Of a stretch of 64,000 nucleotides of DNA, positions 9,390 to 17,064 are shown piece by piece. How positions within the stretch are numbered: the stretch's first letter is position 1; each line of letters opens with the position of its first letter. The DNA comes from Alcanivorax sp. 1008 (lineage in GTDB: Bacteria; Pseudomonadota; Gammaproteobacteria; Pseudomonadales; Alcanivoracaceae). A program made the translations under genes and the position numbers. The notes below the pieces were generated by a model. The model saw nothing but the letters and a program-made list of their open reading frames with translations, had not been told where the DNA came from and did no database searches. The DNA lies in contig NZ_JAFMPS010000002.1 of NCBI RefSeq assembly GCF_020667895.1, positions 139,131-203,130 of the forward strand, in the 5' to 3' direction.

Positions 9390-10040
9390 TTAAGCCTGCT
9401 GTTCGAGGAACTCAATCATGCGCAGAAACATGGCGCTGGCAAAACGCGCCTGCCGGGCAACGACATCATCGCTGATCGGATGCTGGCGCATCAGCACCAC
9501 CATTGCAGACTCCAGCCAACCTACCAGCGTTTCCACTTCCAGCGGCATCACATCCCGCAAGCCCAAGCGTGACGCTTCGCGCGTCATGATCTGGTAAACC
9601 GCCTCAAGGGTTGCCTGCCGATAACGCCAGGCCGGTGAAGTGCTATCAAAACCTTCCCTATAGATCGCACGAGCCAGAGGCCCCATGGCTACGGCCCAGT
9701 CGAAGTAAGCTTGTACACCAGCATTGACCCGCGTTGGCGTGTCGGAGGTGGTGCCAAGGACGGACAGGATGCGCGCCATTAAATCCTCGTTGGCGCTGGC
9801 CACCAACATCTCTACCGCCTGCTCCAGGCCACCGGGGAACCAGCGATAAAAGGTCGGTCGCGATGTTCCAGCCGCCAGAATCACCTGCTCCACGGACAGC
9901 TCGTTGGCCGGTACTTCACCGAGCAGGTCGGCCACCGCGCGCAGCACCGTTTCCTGCTTGCGCGCCAACGCCTCGCCCGTCACCGGTGGCCTTCCCCTGC
10001 GATTGGCCCCGCGCTGGCCCATGTTTTCCTTGTTCTCCAA
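9390..10040 (-). CDS. TetR family transcriptional regulator
   Basis: A 216-residue TetR-type repressor. After a basic N-terminal tail (RRGRPPVTGEALARKQ) comes the helix-turn-helix: VLRAVADLL, then LSVEQVILAAGTSRPTFYRWFPG with the typical TFYRWF recognition helix. The C-terminal ligand domain is unlike any I can name. The start is either TTG at 10040 (preceded by AAGGAGG) or ATG at 10022 (preceded by AAGGA). It is divergent from the gene at 10127, and a perfect palindrome lies between them, so self-control and control of the GMC operon are likely. Confidence 0.9.
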   Translation of the reverse strand: MENKENMGQRGANRRGRPPVTGEALARKQETVLRAVADLLGEVPANELSVEQVILAAGTSRPTFYRWFPGGLEQAVEMLVASANEDLMARILSVLGTTSDTPTRVNAGVQAYFDWAVAMGPLARAIYREGFDSTSPAWRYRQATLEAVYQIMTREASRLGLRDVMPLEVETLVGWLESAMVVLMRQHPISDDVVARQARFASAMFLRMIEFLEQQA

Positions 10041-10090
10041 ATTGCCTCCTTCTGCTTTTGCCCGAGCGGTGGTTGACTTCCCTTATTTAT

Positions 10091-10108
10091 CGTAACACCA
10101 TTGTTACG
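10091..10108. promoter_or_regulatory. palindromic TetR operator candidate
   Basis: A perfect inverted repeat, CGTAAC–accatt–GTTACG, sits in the 86-base gap between the divergent TetR gene and the gene at 10127. The arm layout (6+6+6) is typical of TetR-family operators. It ends seven bases before the GGAGG ribosome binding site of 10127, so a bound repressor would block that transcript. Confidence 0.7.
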
Positions 10109-10126
10109 CTATTTTGGAGGCCAACC

Positions 10127-10576
10127 ATGAATGTGAATACTGCCAGTATTGGGCAACTGAAAGCACTGTATGCGTGCCTCGCGTTGCCGGAGCCCGGCAT
10201 GTGCGAGGGTTTCTTCAGGGCACGCTTTCTGGGACCGGCATGGATGCGCGCATCAGCCCGACCAACCCTCAACTTAAGCGGCCTGCCTGGCTGGCAGGGA
10301 AAGCGTTTCACCACGGCAACCAGCGCTACCAATGTGCTAATACACAAGGGGCAGACCGAGGAACGGCTCACCATGACGGTGACGTCAGTAAAGTCCTTGG
10401 TAGACGGCAGTGACGGGCTAGCGCTGTGTTACGGCCCTGATGCGCCGCGGCCATGGCGCTGGGTGCGCGATGAGCTGCGCGCAATCGATGCCAATACCCT
10501 GCTGGGGATTACCTTTGTGGACAAGCCGCTGATCCGCCTCTTTGCTTTTCCTTTCCTGCTTGAGCGTGCGTCATGA
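10127..10576 (+). CDS. protein of unknown function, first gene of the GMC operon
   Basis: A 149-residue protein with no signal peptide or membrane span. I do not recognise it with confidence. A GWQGKRF segment near the middle and a DELRAIDANTLLG segment near the end vaguely recall the GXWXG/DUF4334 lipocalin-like proteins that accompany lipid enzymes; this is weak. The start at 10127 is chosen because TTTTGGAGG precedes it and because the longer open frame upstream would run through the operator and the TetR gene. Its stop overlaps the GMC gene start (ATGA), so the two are translationally coupled. Confidence 0.75.
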   Translation: MNVNTASIGQLKALYACLALPEPGMCEGFFRARFLGPAWMRASARPTLNLSGLPGWQGKRFTTATSATNVLIHKGQTEERLTMTVTSVKSLVDGSDGLALCYGPDAPRPWRWVRDELRAIDANTLLGITFVDKPLIRLFAFPFLLERAS

Positions 10577-12156
10577 GCCCGTCAGACTTTGACGTTCTGG
10601 TCATCGGCTCTGGTTTCGGCGGCAGTGTCACAGCCTTGCGGCTGGCGGAAAAAGGCTGGCGGGTAGCCATACTGGAACAGGGCCGACGGCTTACAAAAGA
10701 TGATTTCCATCAGGCCGCCGTCAGTGCACGTGCGCTGACGTGGGCACCATCACTGGGACTACATGGTTTTTTTGCCCAGGAAATCTTCCAGCATGTGGCC
10801 ATCCTCCGTGGCGTTGCCGTCGGCGGCGGCAGCATGGTTTACGGAGCAGTTTCACTGAAGCCCAAGCCGTCGTTCTACGGCGACCCTGCCTGGTGCGACC
10901 TGAATCCGGATTGGCACGCCGAACTGGCACCTCACTTCGCCACCGCAAGCTACATGCTGGGTATTGCCGACAATCCCTATCGGGGCCGGCAGGATGACTG
11001 GCTAAAAAAAGCGGCAGTCGCCATGGGGGCTGCAAAAACATGCGGCCCGGTGCCGCAAAGCATTTTTTTTGGCGACCCTGCAAACACACCACGCGACCCG
11101 TACTTTAACGGCAAGGGCCCCATGCGCTCAGGCTGCACACAGTGCGGTCAATGCTTCACGGGATGTACCGAGGGCGCCAAGAATAGTCTGGACAAAAACT
11201 ACCTGTATTTTGCCGAGAAAGCAGGCGTAGAAATTTTACCGGAGACTCGCGTCAGCCATATCGAAGCGCTGACCGGCGGCGGCTATCGAGTTCACCGCAA
11301 GCACAGCCTGACTGGTCGCCCGCTGGCACCCCTGCACGCACCTAAGGTTGTGGTTGCCGCCGGGGCACTCGGCACAATGGAAATTCTGTTCTCGAGCCGC
11401 GACCAGCATCGTACCCTGCCCAAAGTATCCAAGGCGCTGGGACAACACGTGCGCACCAACAGCGAAGCACTGGTCGGCATCCTCGCCCGGGATGCAAATA
11501 CTGACCTGACCCACGGCACCAGCATTTCCTCACACTTCTACCCCGATGAACACACCCATATCACCCAGAACCGGCTGCCACCCAGCTACGGATTCATGAA
11601 ACTGTATATGGTGCCCATGGTTGATGGCACCCGACCATTTGTTCGCGCGCTGAAGACGCTAGCAGCGCTCATTCTGAAACCAGCACAAGGTCTGTTTACC
11701 TGGTTCTCGAGAGGCTGGTATCGGCGTATGACCTACCTCACGGTCATGCAACAGGCGGACAACGAACTATGTTTTGATTACGGTCGGACACTGTTCCGAG
11801 GTGGCCGCCGCGGGCTCAAGTCACGTCTGTCCAAAGGCGGGCGCTCGCCCTCTTACCTGCCGCAGGCGAATGCCGCGGCGCGTCATTTCGCGGCGGCAAG
11901 CAACGGCATCCCACAGAACATGGTGGCAGAGAGCGTTGGCAACATGTCCGTCACAGCCCATGTACTGGGCGGCGCGGTGATAGCGGGCACACCGGAGCAG
12001 GGTGTCATCAACGTCGACCACGAAGTCTTCGGTTGTCCCGGCCTATATGTCGTGGATGGAGCGGCTATTCCCGCCAATGTAGGCGTCAACCCAAGTCTGA
12101 CCATCGCTGCCATGGCAGAGCGCTTTGCGCACCGGTTTCCGCGCCCACCAGAGTAA
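10573..12156 (+). CDS. GMC oxidoreductase, cholesterol-oxidase (ChoD)-like
   Basis: A 527-residue FAD enzyme. The N-terminal dinucleotide fold is GSGFGGSVTALRLAEKG with the ribose-binding EQG. The GMC C-terminal signature is VDGAAIPANVGVNPSLTIAAMAER. The middle has the cysteine cluster CTQCGQCFTGCTEGAKNSL near residue 180, a CxxCxxCx3C pattern that also occurs in mycobacterial ChoD-type enzymes. It should oxidise an alcohol on a sterol or other bulky lipid, but the substrate is inferred only. No export signal is seen. The start overlaps the upstream gene by four bases, and a Crp/Fnr gene follows nine bases downstream. Confidence 0.9.
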   Translation: MSPSDFDVLVIGSGFGGSVTALRLAEKGWRVAILEQGRRLTKDDFHQAAVSARALTWAPSLGLHGFFAQEIFQHVAILRGVAVGGGSMVYGAVSLKPKPSFYGDPAWCDLNPDWHAELAPHFATASYMLGIADNPYRGRQDDWLKKAAVAMGAAKTCGPVPQSIFFGDPANTPRDPYFNGKGPMRSGCTQCGQCFTGCTEGAKNSLDKNYLYFAEKAGVEILPETRVSHIEALTGGGYRVHRKHSLTGRPLAPLHAPKVVVAAGALGTMEILFSSRDQHRTLPKVSKALGQHVRTNSEALVGILARDANTDLTHGTSISSHFYPDEHTHITQNRLPPSYGFMKLYMVPMVDGTRPFVRALKTLAALILKPAQGLFTWFSRGWYRRMTYLTVMQQADNELCFDYGRTLFRGGRRGLKSRLSKGGRSPSYLPQANAAARHFAAASNGIPQNMVAESVGNMSVTAHVLGGAVIAGTPEQGVINVDHEVFGCPGLYVVDGAAIPANVGVNPSLTIAAMAERFAHRFPRPPE

Positions 12157-12165
12157 AGAAAAACC

Positions 12166-12927
12166 ATGGGAGATATAAAGGCCACTAACACGTTGGGACT
12201 GCTGGACAAGGTGTTCGGAGCCCAACATGATCTGCGCAAAGAATTGCTCGCCCAGAGCCGGCTGATAACCGTGAGGAAAGACGACTATCTGTGGCAAACG
12301 GGGGCCTCGGCCAACCATGTCTGGCTACAGGTCAGTGGCTTCTGCCAAATCAGTCAAGTGTTGCTGGATGGCCGACTCGCATCCATCGGGATAGGAACAC
12401 CTGGTGATATTCTTGGCGAAGCTGAAGTGCTTGCCGGGACCGTTCGCGCCAATGAAGTAATGATCCGGGAAAGCGCCTCATTCCTGCAGATAGAAGCCAT
12501 CAAATTCCAGAAACTGCTTGATCAGTGGCCCAGTTTATCCAGCGCGATGCTGGCCACCTCGAATGCAAAGTTCCTTGGCATGATCGACTTCTGCGCGGTG
12601 ATGCAGAGCGCTGATGTTGCCACGCGTTGCGCCTACTTGTTTGTATTTCTTGGCGACCTTTGTGGTCAACCGGACGGCGCACACACACGCATCCCGTATC
12701 AGATCTCGCAGGACGCTCTGGCCAGCCTGGCCGGCACATCGCGGCAAACATTGAACGGCGCACTCAACCGATTACGCGATGCGGGCATCATTTTTTATGA
12801 GAAGGGAAGACTGTCAATCATGGACCAGCACCGGCTGGAAGCGTTAGCTGGCTGTCGCCCTGTGAAACAGCGCATTACCAAAGAAAAGATGATGGCAATG
12901 CTGGAAGAGAGGCTTGCCGTAACATAG
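12166..12927 (+). CDS. Crp/Fnr family transcriptional regulator
   Basis: A 253-residue regulator with an N-terminal cyclic-nucleotide-binding-type beta barrel (about residues 30–130; GTPGDILGEAEVLAG) and a C-terminal winged helix (ISQDALASLAGTSRQTLNGALNRLRDAGII). The cysteines needed for an Fnr iron–sulfur cluster are not arranged as in Fnr, so oxygen sensing of that type is unlikely; the ligand is unknown. It lies nine bases after the GMC gene in the same operon and may tune this block together with the TetR protein. Confidence 0.92.
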   Translation: MGDIKATNTLGLLDKVFGAQHDLRKELLAQSRLITVRKDDYLWQTGASANHVWLQVSGFCQISQVLLDGRLASIGIGTPGDILGEAEVLAGTVRANEVMIRESASFLQIEAIKFQKLLDQWPSLSSAMLATSNAKFLGMIDFCAVMQSADVATRCAYLFVFLGDLCGQPDGAHTRIPYQISQDALASLAGTSRQTLNGALNRLRDAGIIFYEKGRLSIMDQHRLEALAGCRPVKQRITKEKMMAMLEERLAVT

Positions 12928-13017
12928 CCGCACGACAAAGCATGGTCATACCCGGCGTGCGCATGAATATCGAGTTCGCTTTCGACGCGCTGCTCTTTGC
13001 GGATAGAGCCATCCGAG

Positions 13018-14097
13018 TTATAGGCTGCCACTTGAGGAAAAGCTACCGTCACGCAAAGACGCACGTAACAGACCAGGCGCGCAACCATGCCACCGCTGGC
13101 ACGCACGGTTAAAGGCACTGACAGAATCAAATCCCAATCGATCCGCAGCCTGCTGTAATTGGACATCGCCATCACTAAGTAGCGTTAGCATGTAATCGGC
13201 TCGCACCTCGTCAATAATCTGCCTAAACTGCCAACCTTCCTCACGTAACAGACGCTGTAGCTTACGCTCACTCATGGCGAGATCTTCAGCTACCAGCGGC
13301 AATAACAGCGGGGCGCTAACCTCCAGGCGGCTGAAGAGCCGCGCCCTGACCGCCGCCTGCAACCGGCCCTGACTACGCTGGTCAATATATTGTTTGCACA
13401 TCGTTGCATTTGCTTGAGCGAGGCTCGGACTGCGGGTAATCAATGCGTCTCTGGGAAGGTCAGCTAAAGCAATGCTGATCCCATCACAACGTGCCGAAAA
13501 ATTTACCGGACACTGGAAAAAATCGCGGTATACCGCGGGGGAGCAGCAGGCCCGATGGCGGAACATGACACGCGCTGGTCTGACACCGGTACCAACCATC
13601 TGCCTGCCGATCAGCACCAGTGCGCCGATAGTGGCCTCGACACTCGGTGCCGCAAAGCGTGGATAACCCGGCTTGCTGCCCACGGTAATAGTCATTACCT
13701 GATCATTGGCACGGCATTGCATATCCAGCCCGTCACTAACCATGGATGCAAACTGACACAAGCGATCTACGGCTTGCGGTAAATTGTCACTGGCCATGGC
13801 AGCCATCACCAGTGCGTGGAATGTGGTCACGTTGACCTGCCTGGCCACTCGCAACCCAAAAGCCGGATCTCCGGAAGAGGCCACGGCACTTCGCCACAAC
13901 GCCGTCATCACGTGTACTGGAATGCGGTGCGCTGTGTCGTCAGTACGTGCCTGATCAATTCCCACCGATGCCAACACCGCCGCAGGGTCACAGCCAGCCT
14001 CATGCAGTGCGCGCACAATGGCCCCGGCCCACGTGGCCATGGTGGTGTTTCCTGCGCCTACGATGTTCTCACTACTTGCAGGGTGTTCTGTCGCCAT
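13018..14097 (-). CDS. AraC family regulator (arabinose-binding N-domain type)
   Basis: A 359-residue regulator with an N-terminal ligand domain of the 'Arabinose_bd' type (VNVTTFHALVMAAMASDNLPQAV) and a C-terminal AraC domain (LAMSERKLQRLLREEGWQF, then AADRLGFDSVSAFNRACQRW). It is divergent from the secreted protein gene at 14215, with about 117 bases between starts, so that gene is its most likely target. It is of the same broad type as the AraC protein at 5267 but is clearly a different protein. Confidence 0.92.
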   Translation of the reverse strand: MATEHPASSENIVGAGNTTMATWAGAIVRALHEAGCDPAAVLASVGIDQARTDDTAHRIPVHVMTALWRSAVASSGDPAFGLRVARQVNVTTFHALVMAAMASDNLPQAVDRLCQFASMVSDGLDMQCRANDQVMTITVGSKPGYPRFAAPSVEATIGALVLIGRQMVGTGVRPARVMFRHRACCSPAVYRDFFQCPVNFSARCDGISIALADLPRDALITRSPSLAQANATMCKQYIDQRSQGRLQAAVRARLFSRLEVSAPLLLPLVAEDLAMSERKLQRLLREEGWQFRQIIDEVRADYMLTLLSDGDVQLQQAADRLGFDSVSAFNRACQRWHGCAPGLLRASLRDGSFSSSGSL

Positions 14098-14214
14098 TTA
14101 GCAAGTCCTTGCCGCCTAACGCCACTTATTCGGCTTCGCGGTCTTCTAGTCTTACGTGGCTGGCACTCGGGGTGCCGGCCCCGATCATGCGCACCCAGCC
14201 ATAAGGAGAGCAAT

Positions 14215-15777
14215 ATGCTGGTTCGAAAATTCACGCGGACATTCACGTCTGCAGCCACCGGCCTGAGCCTAACACTAATGAGCAGTCTCGCGCTGTCAGC
14301 TGACGGACACGAGCCACCCTCAAATCCCTTCCTTGCCGACAGCCCGTGGCCCATGACCCACCGCACACCCTACTCTCAGGGCTCAAGCCCCTATCCCGCG
14401 GCGATGCGTCGTTGGGACCTTCGCGCACCAGACTATGTAGGCACCGGCCTGACCAACCCGACAGTGGCCATGTCACCCCGATATGCTGACGGTAGCCGGG
14501 TGTACTGGGGCTCTACTTTTGGTGCGGTCTACAAACTGGCGGCCAATGCGAAAGGGCTGCCGCTGATTGACCGTCTGGACAAGCCTTCCGGGACGGGCCT
14601 GGACGACATTGGCAACGCCACATCCGGAGCCTACACGCTGGTAGACCACGAGAACCGCTTCTTCACCGTTGACGGTGTGACCGTGCTGGCCTATGTCGAT
14701 GCAGTGCACGGTGATGCAGGATCGCCTATCGCCCTGGAGCGACAATTCACCTTGCCGGATAGCGTGCTGCGCGGTGACGCACAGGAAGATCCAATTGTTG
14801 GCATGACCTTGCTGTGGGACGGCAGTCTGGCGGTGGCCACCAAGCTAGGCACGGTTGCGGTAATGAGCCGTGATTTTTCCGCTTTCCATACTGTCCAGCT
14901 CGGTGATGCACAGACCGGCGAGGAGATATCAAATTCTATCTCCGCAGACGAGACCGGCGGAATCTACGTCGTTAGCGAAAAGGCCATGAACAGGGTGCAG
15001 TGGACCGGAACCACCCTGAGCACAAACGAAAACGACGGCGCCTGGCGGGCGCTCTACGAAGCGGGCGGCGACACCACAGGGTCCGGCCGACTGGGGCCAG
15101 GCTCTGGCTCAACACCATCATTGATGGGCACCGGCAATGGCGACCGCTTTGTGGTCATCACCGACGGCCAGGAGCTGTCACACCTGGTGCTCTTCTGGCG
15201 CGATGAAATTCCCGAGGACTGGCAGCCCATTGCTGAGGGCAAAGACCGACGCATCGCTGCGGAAGTACCGGTGGATTTCGGTGACCCGGCGCGAGCCGCC
15301 ACCCTGTCAGAACAGTCAGTGCTTGTGCGCGGCTATGGCGCGGTGGTCGTCAGCAACGATTACCGCAATGTAGACGCACTGCCTGACACCAGCGGCAACG
15401 ATCTAATCGACAACTTCACCAATGGCATCACTGTAGCTCTCAGTGGCTTTACCGAATACCAGCCATTTGGAGTGCATAAATTCGAATGGGATCCGGTAAC
15501 CAGAACCCTGGAAACTGCCTGGGTAAATACCGAAACCAGCTGTCCCAATGGTGTACCGACCATGAGCGCCAGCTCAAACATGTTCTACTGTGTGGGTGCA
15601 CGCTGGAACGCGTGGACCATCGAAGCACTGGACTGGAACACTGGAGAAACCGAATTTTCCAAGTGGCTCGGATGGAACCCCTTGTACAACAGCTTCTACG
15701 CCGGGCTGGTTATCGGTGATGATGGCACCATGGTTAGCGGCACAACCCTGGGTGTAATAGAGGTGGACAGCCGCTAA
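14215..15777 (+). CDS. secreted protein, possibly beta-propeller, unknown function
   Basis: A 520-residue exported protein. The signal peptide covers about residues 1–30 (basic MLVRKFTRTF, hydrophobic middle, cleavage near SLALSA). The mature part is rich in G, D, T and W, with recurring stretches such as SRVYWGSTFGAVYKL, LWDGSLAVATKLGTVAVM, NSISADETGGIYVVSE and VIGDDGTMVSGTTLGVIEV. These read like blades of a PQQ- or YVTN-type propeller, but no cofactor motif could be assigned. The start at 14215 is chosen because AAGGAGAG precedes it and the signal peptide begins there; the open frame runs further upstream through the regulator. The operator for its AraC neighbour is not visible. Confidence 0.75.
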   Translation: MLVRKFTRTFTSAATGLSLTLMSSLALSADGHEPPSNPFLADSPWPMTHRTPYSQGSSPYPAAMRRWDLRAPDYVGTGLTNPTVAMSPRYADGSRVYWGSTFGAVYKLAANAKGLPLIDRLDKPSGTGLDDIGNATSGAYTLVDHENRFFTVDGVTVLAYVDAVHGDAGSPIALERQFTLPDSVLRGDAQEDPIVGMTLLWDGSLAVATKLGTVAVMSRDFSAFHTVQLGDAQTGEEISNSISADETGGIYVVSEKAMNRVQWTGTTLSTNENDGAWRALYEAGGDTTGSGRLGPGSGSTPSLMGTGNGDRFVVITDGQELSHLVLFWRDEIPEDWQPIAEGKDRRIAAEVPVDFGDPARAATLSEQSVLVRGYGAVVVSNDYRNVDALPDTSGNDLIDNFTNGITVALSGFTEYQPFGVHKFEWDPVTRTLETAWVNTETSCPNGVPTMSASSNMFYCVGARWNAWTIEALDWNTGETEFSKWLGWNPLYNSFYAGLVIGDDGTMVSGTTLGVIEVDSR

Positions 15778-15793
15778 CGCACTAGCAGCAATA

Positions 15794-15838
15794 GCCCGCA
15801 AGCTCCTTCGCGAGCTGGCGCTTGCGGGCAGTACTACG
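15794..15838. repeat. REP-like palindrome after the secreted protein gene
   Basis: A 10-bp perfect stem, GCCCGCAAGC (15794–15803) with GCTTGCGGGC (15820–15829), encloses a second possible hairpin AGCTC…GAGCT. On the minus strand it is preceded by GTAGTAC, similar to the GTAGT head of the REP-like element at 27863. It could also end transcription of the secreted protein gene, but there is no T-run. It overlaps the right direct repeat. Confidence 0.5.
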
Positions 15839-15867
15839 AGCTTTCGCAGTCAGCTCCTTACAGCATC
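15824..15867. repeat. 44-bp direct repeat, right copy
   Basis: Partner of 9324–9367, 40/44 identical and exactly 6,500 bp away. It contains the last two codons and stop of MAPEG, then AAGGAGC and a decayed version of the start of the nitronate monooxygenase gene in which GTG has become GCG. It reads as the old MAPEG–monooxygenase junction left behind when the 9.4–15.8 kb block arrived. Confidence 0.9.
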
Positions 15868-16295
15868 GCTACCAAGCCATTCCACGCCATGGCAATCAGC
15901 GGCAAGGTGGATAGCGCAAACAGGGCAAAACGCAGCTCAATAATATTCACCAGTGCCTGCAACAAACTATGCACCACACGCAGCCCCACATAAGCCCACG
16001 CTAATATCAAATTGATTCCATCGCCCTGCCCCATCACCGCCAACGCCAGCGCTGCCGCATAAAAAATGGTGGGCTGCTCCATCAAATGATTGTAGTTATC
16101 CGCCTTCCAGCGTACCGATGCCGGCAACTGACTCATCTGTTCACCACGCGGCGCATTCGGATCCGGTTTCATTTTCGCTTTTCTCATGGCCGGCAGCCGG
16201 GTAACGTACATCCACAGCCACATCACCAGCGACCAGCCCACCAGGGCCATCACTGGAAGCAGGATCGGGGCTGGCGTTTCGATAAGCGGGGTCAT
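15858..16295 (-). CDS. MAPEG family membrane protein
   Basis: A 145-residue protein with four hydrophobic spans and the MAPEG pattern (WKADNYNHLMEQPTIFYAAALALA, then WAYVGLRVVHSLLQALVN). MAPEG proteins are membrane enzymes of eicosanoid and glutathione metabolism in animals; bacterial members are mostly uncharacterised, some with glutathione transferase activity. The ATG has CAGGAG upstream. The end of the gene lies inside the right copy of the 44-bp repeat, so it was probably once directly upstream of the nitronate monooxygenase gene. Confidence 0.9.
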   Translation of the reverse strand: MTPLIETPAPILLPVMALVGWSLVMWLWMYVTRLPAMRKAKMKPDPNAPRGEQMSQLPASVRWKADNYNHLMEQPTIFYAAALALAVMGQGDGINLILAWAYVGLRVVHSLLQALVNIIELRFALFALSTLPLIAMAWNGLVAML

Positions 16296-16604
16296 GGCGG
16301 CTCCTGATAATAAAAGGTTCAGGGACAGAGTTGAGCACAGGTTGAGGGAAAGACCAATCGGGACGCTGTATCAGTACGACGCATCTCTTCTTCCCTTCTG
16401 TAGCACAGCATTCATTACTGCAGTGGCTGTATGTACAGTGTGAATAATTGGATAGCAGCCATCGGTATATTTTCCCATCTTGTAGGAAATGGCTTACACG
16501 CGGGGCGTTGATTTTGTTCAATAATGTCAGCCAACAACCAGATCAGGGCCGAGTTAGACAGCATGCCGCTTTTTTCTGGAAACACAGCATGCTGTCTAAT
16601 AACT
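16296..16604. other. 309-base gap between MAPEG and the first cassette
   Basis: No gene found. It holds the MAPEG promoter region and, at 16553–16600, an almost perfect inverted repeat (TTAGACAGCATGC / GCATGCTGTCTAA) starting with a GTTAGAC core-like heptamer directly before the first intact cassette boundary at 16605. This may be a remnant of an older cassette or attI-like site. A shorter palindrome CTGTATGTACAG (about 16429) is too short for a LexA box. Confidence 0.5.
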
Positions 16605-16626
16605 GTTATGTGCGGTAGAGGCGGCA

Positions 16627-16947
16627 ATGAGTCCTGAAAGGTTCGTGGCAGAGTTTAAAGAACTTAGGGAGTATATCCGTAATGGATACTTCTCCCCTGA
16701 TAGTGAAATCTCTCGCCTTCAACTGATGAGAGAAAGCGGTTTCAGCGAAGCCCAGATTGGCGTTGCTAATAAGATCGTCTCAGAGGCATTGACGGATGCT
16801 CTTTACACGGTTCTATTGGGAATAGATGGCTGCTCCGCTATTGGCAGCCACCAAGAGGCTTACAGGCTTGCTGGCGAAAACGGAGAGAGGCTTAGTGGCT
16901 TTCTAGAGACTCTAGCATGGGATCTGTTCCATGGTAAAAGCACATAA
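16627..16947 (+). CDS. cassette 1: small protein of unknown function
   Basis: A 106-residue soluble protein, mixed charge and mostly helical in appearance (EFKELREYIRNGYFSPDSEISRLQLMRESGFSEAQIG). I do not recognise it. It fills its cassette almost completely: the ATG is 21 bases after the cassette boundary, and the stop codon lies inside the attC core GCACATAAC, a common feature of integron cassettes. Expression probably depends on a promoter upstream of the array. Confidence 0.75.
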   Translation: MSPERFVAEFKELREYIRNGYFSPDSEISRLQLMRESGFSEAQIGVANKIVSEALTDALYTVLLGIDGCSAIGSHQEAYRLAGENGERLSGFLETLAWDLFHGKST

Positions 16948-17046
16948 CAATCAGCTGCACCGGATAAATTTCCGCTGTCACCTTTTGTGCATAGATCCGC
17001 ACAAAAGCCGCCATCGCAAATTTACCCGGTGAGCATAGCGTTATGC
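16940..17046 (+). repeat. attC site 1
   Basis: Outer cores GCACATAAC (16940–16948) and GTTATGC (17040–17046). Inside is a long near-palindrome: CACCGGATAAATTT pairs with AAATTTACCCGGTG (13/14) and CTTTTGTGC with GCACAAAAG (9/9), leaving a small loop. This is the folded hairpin architecture that integron integrases recognise. Length about 107 bases, in the range of chromosomal integron sites. Confidence 0.88.
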
Positions 17047-17064
17047 AATAGAAGGGGAAGGCGA

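Noticed and set aside
9734-10126. Long upstream extension of the open frame at 10127
   Set aside because: It runs through the operator and the TetR gene on the other strand; the ribosome binding site and operator position favour the start at 10127.
12928-13017. Possible terminator between the Crp/Fnr gene and the AraC gene
   Set aside because: No stem with a T-run could be found in this short convergent gap.
13816-14214. Upstream extension of the secreted protein's open frame
   Set aside because: It overlaps the AraC gene on the other strand; a clear signal peptide and ribosome binding site start at 14215.
16424-16442. Possible LexA box CTGTATGTACAG before the cassette array
   Set aside because: The LexA palindrome needs eight bases between CTGT and ACAG; here there are four, and no integrase gene follows.
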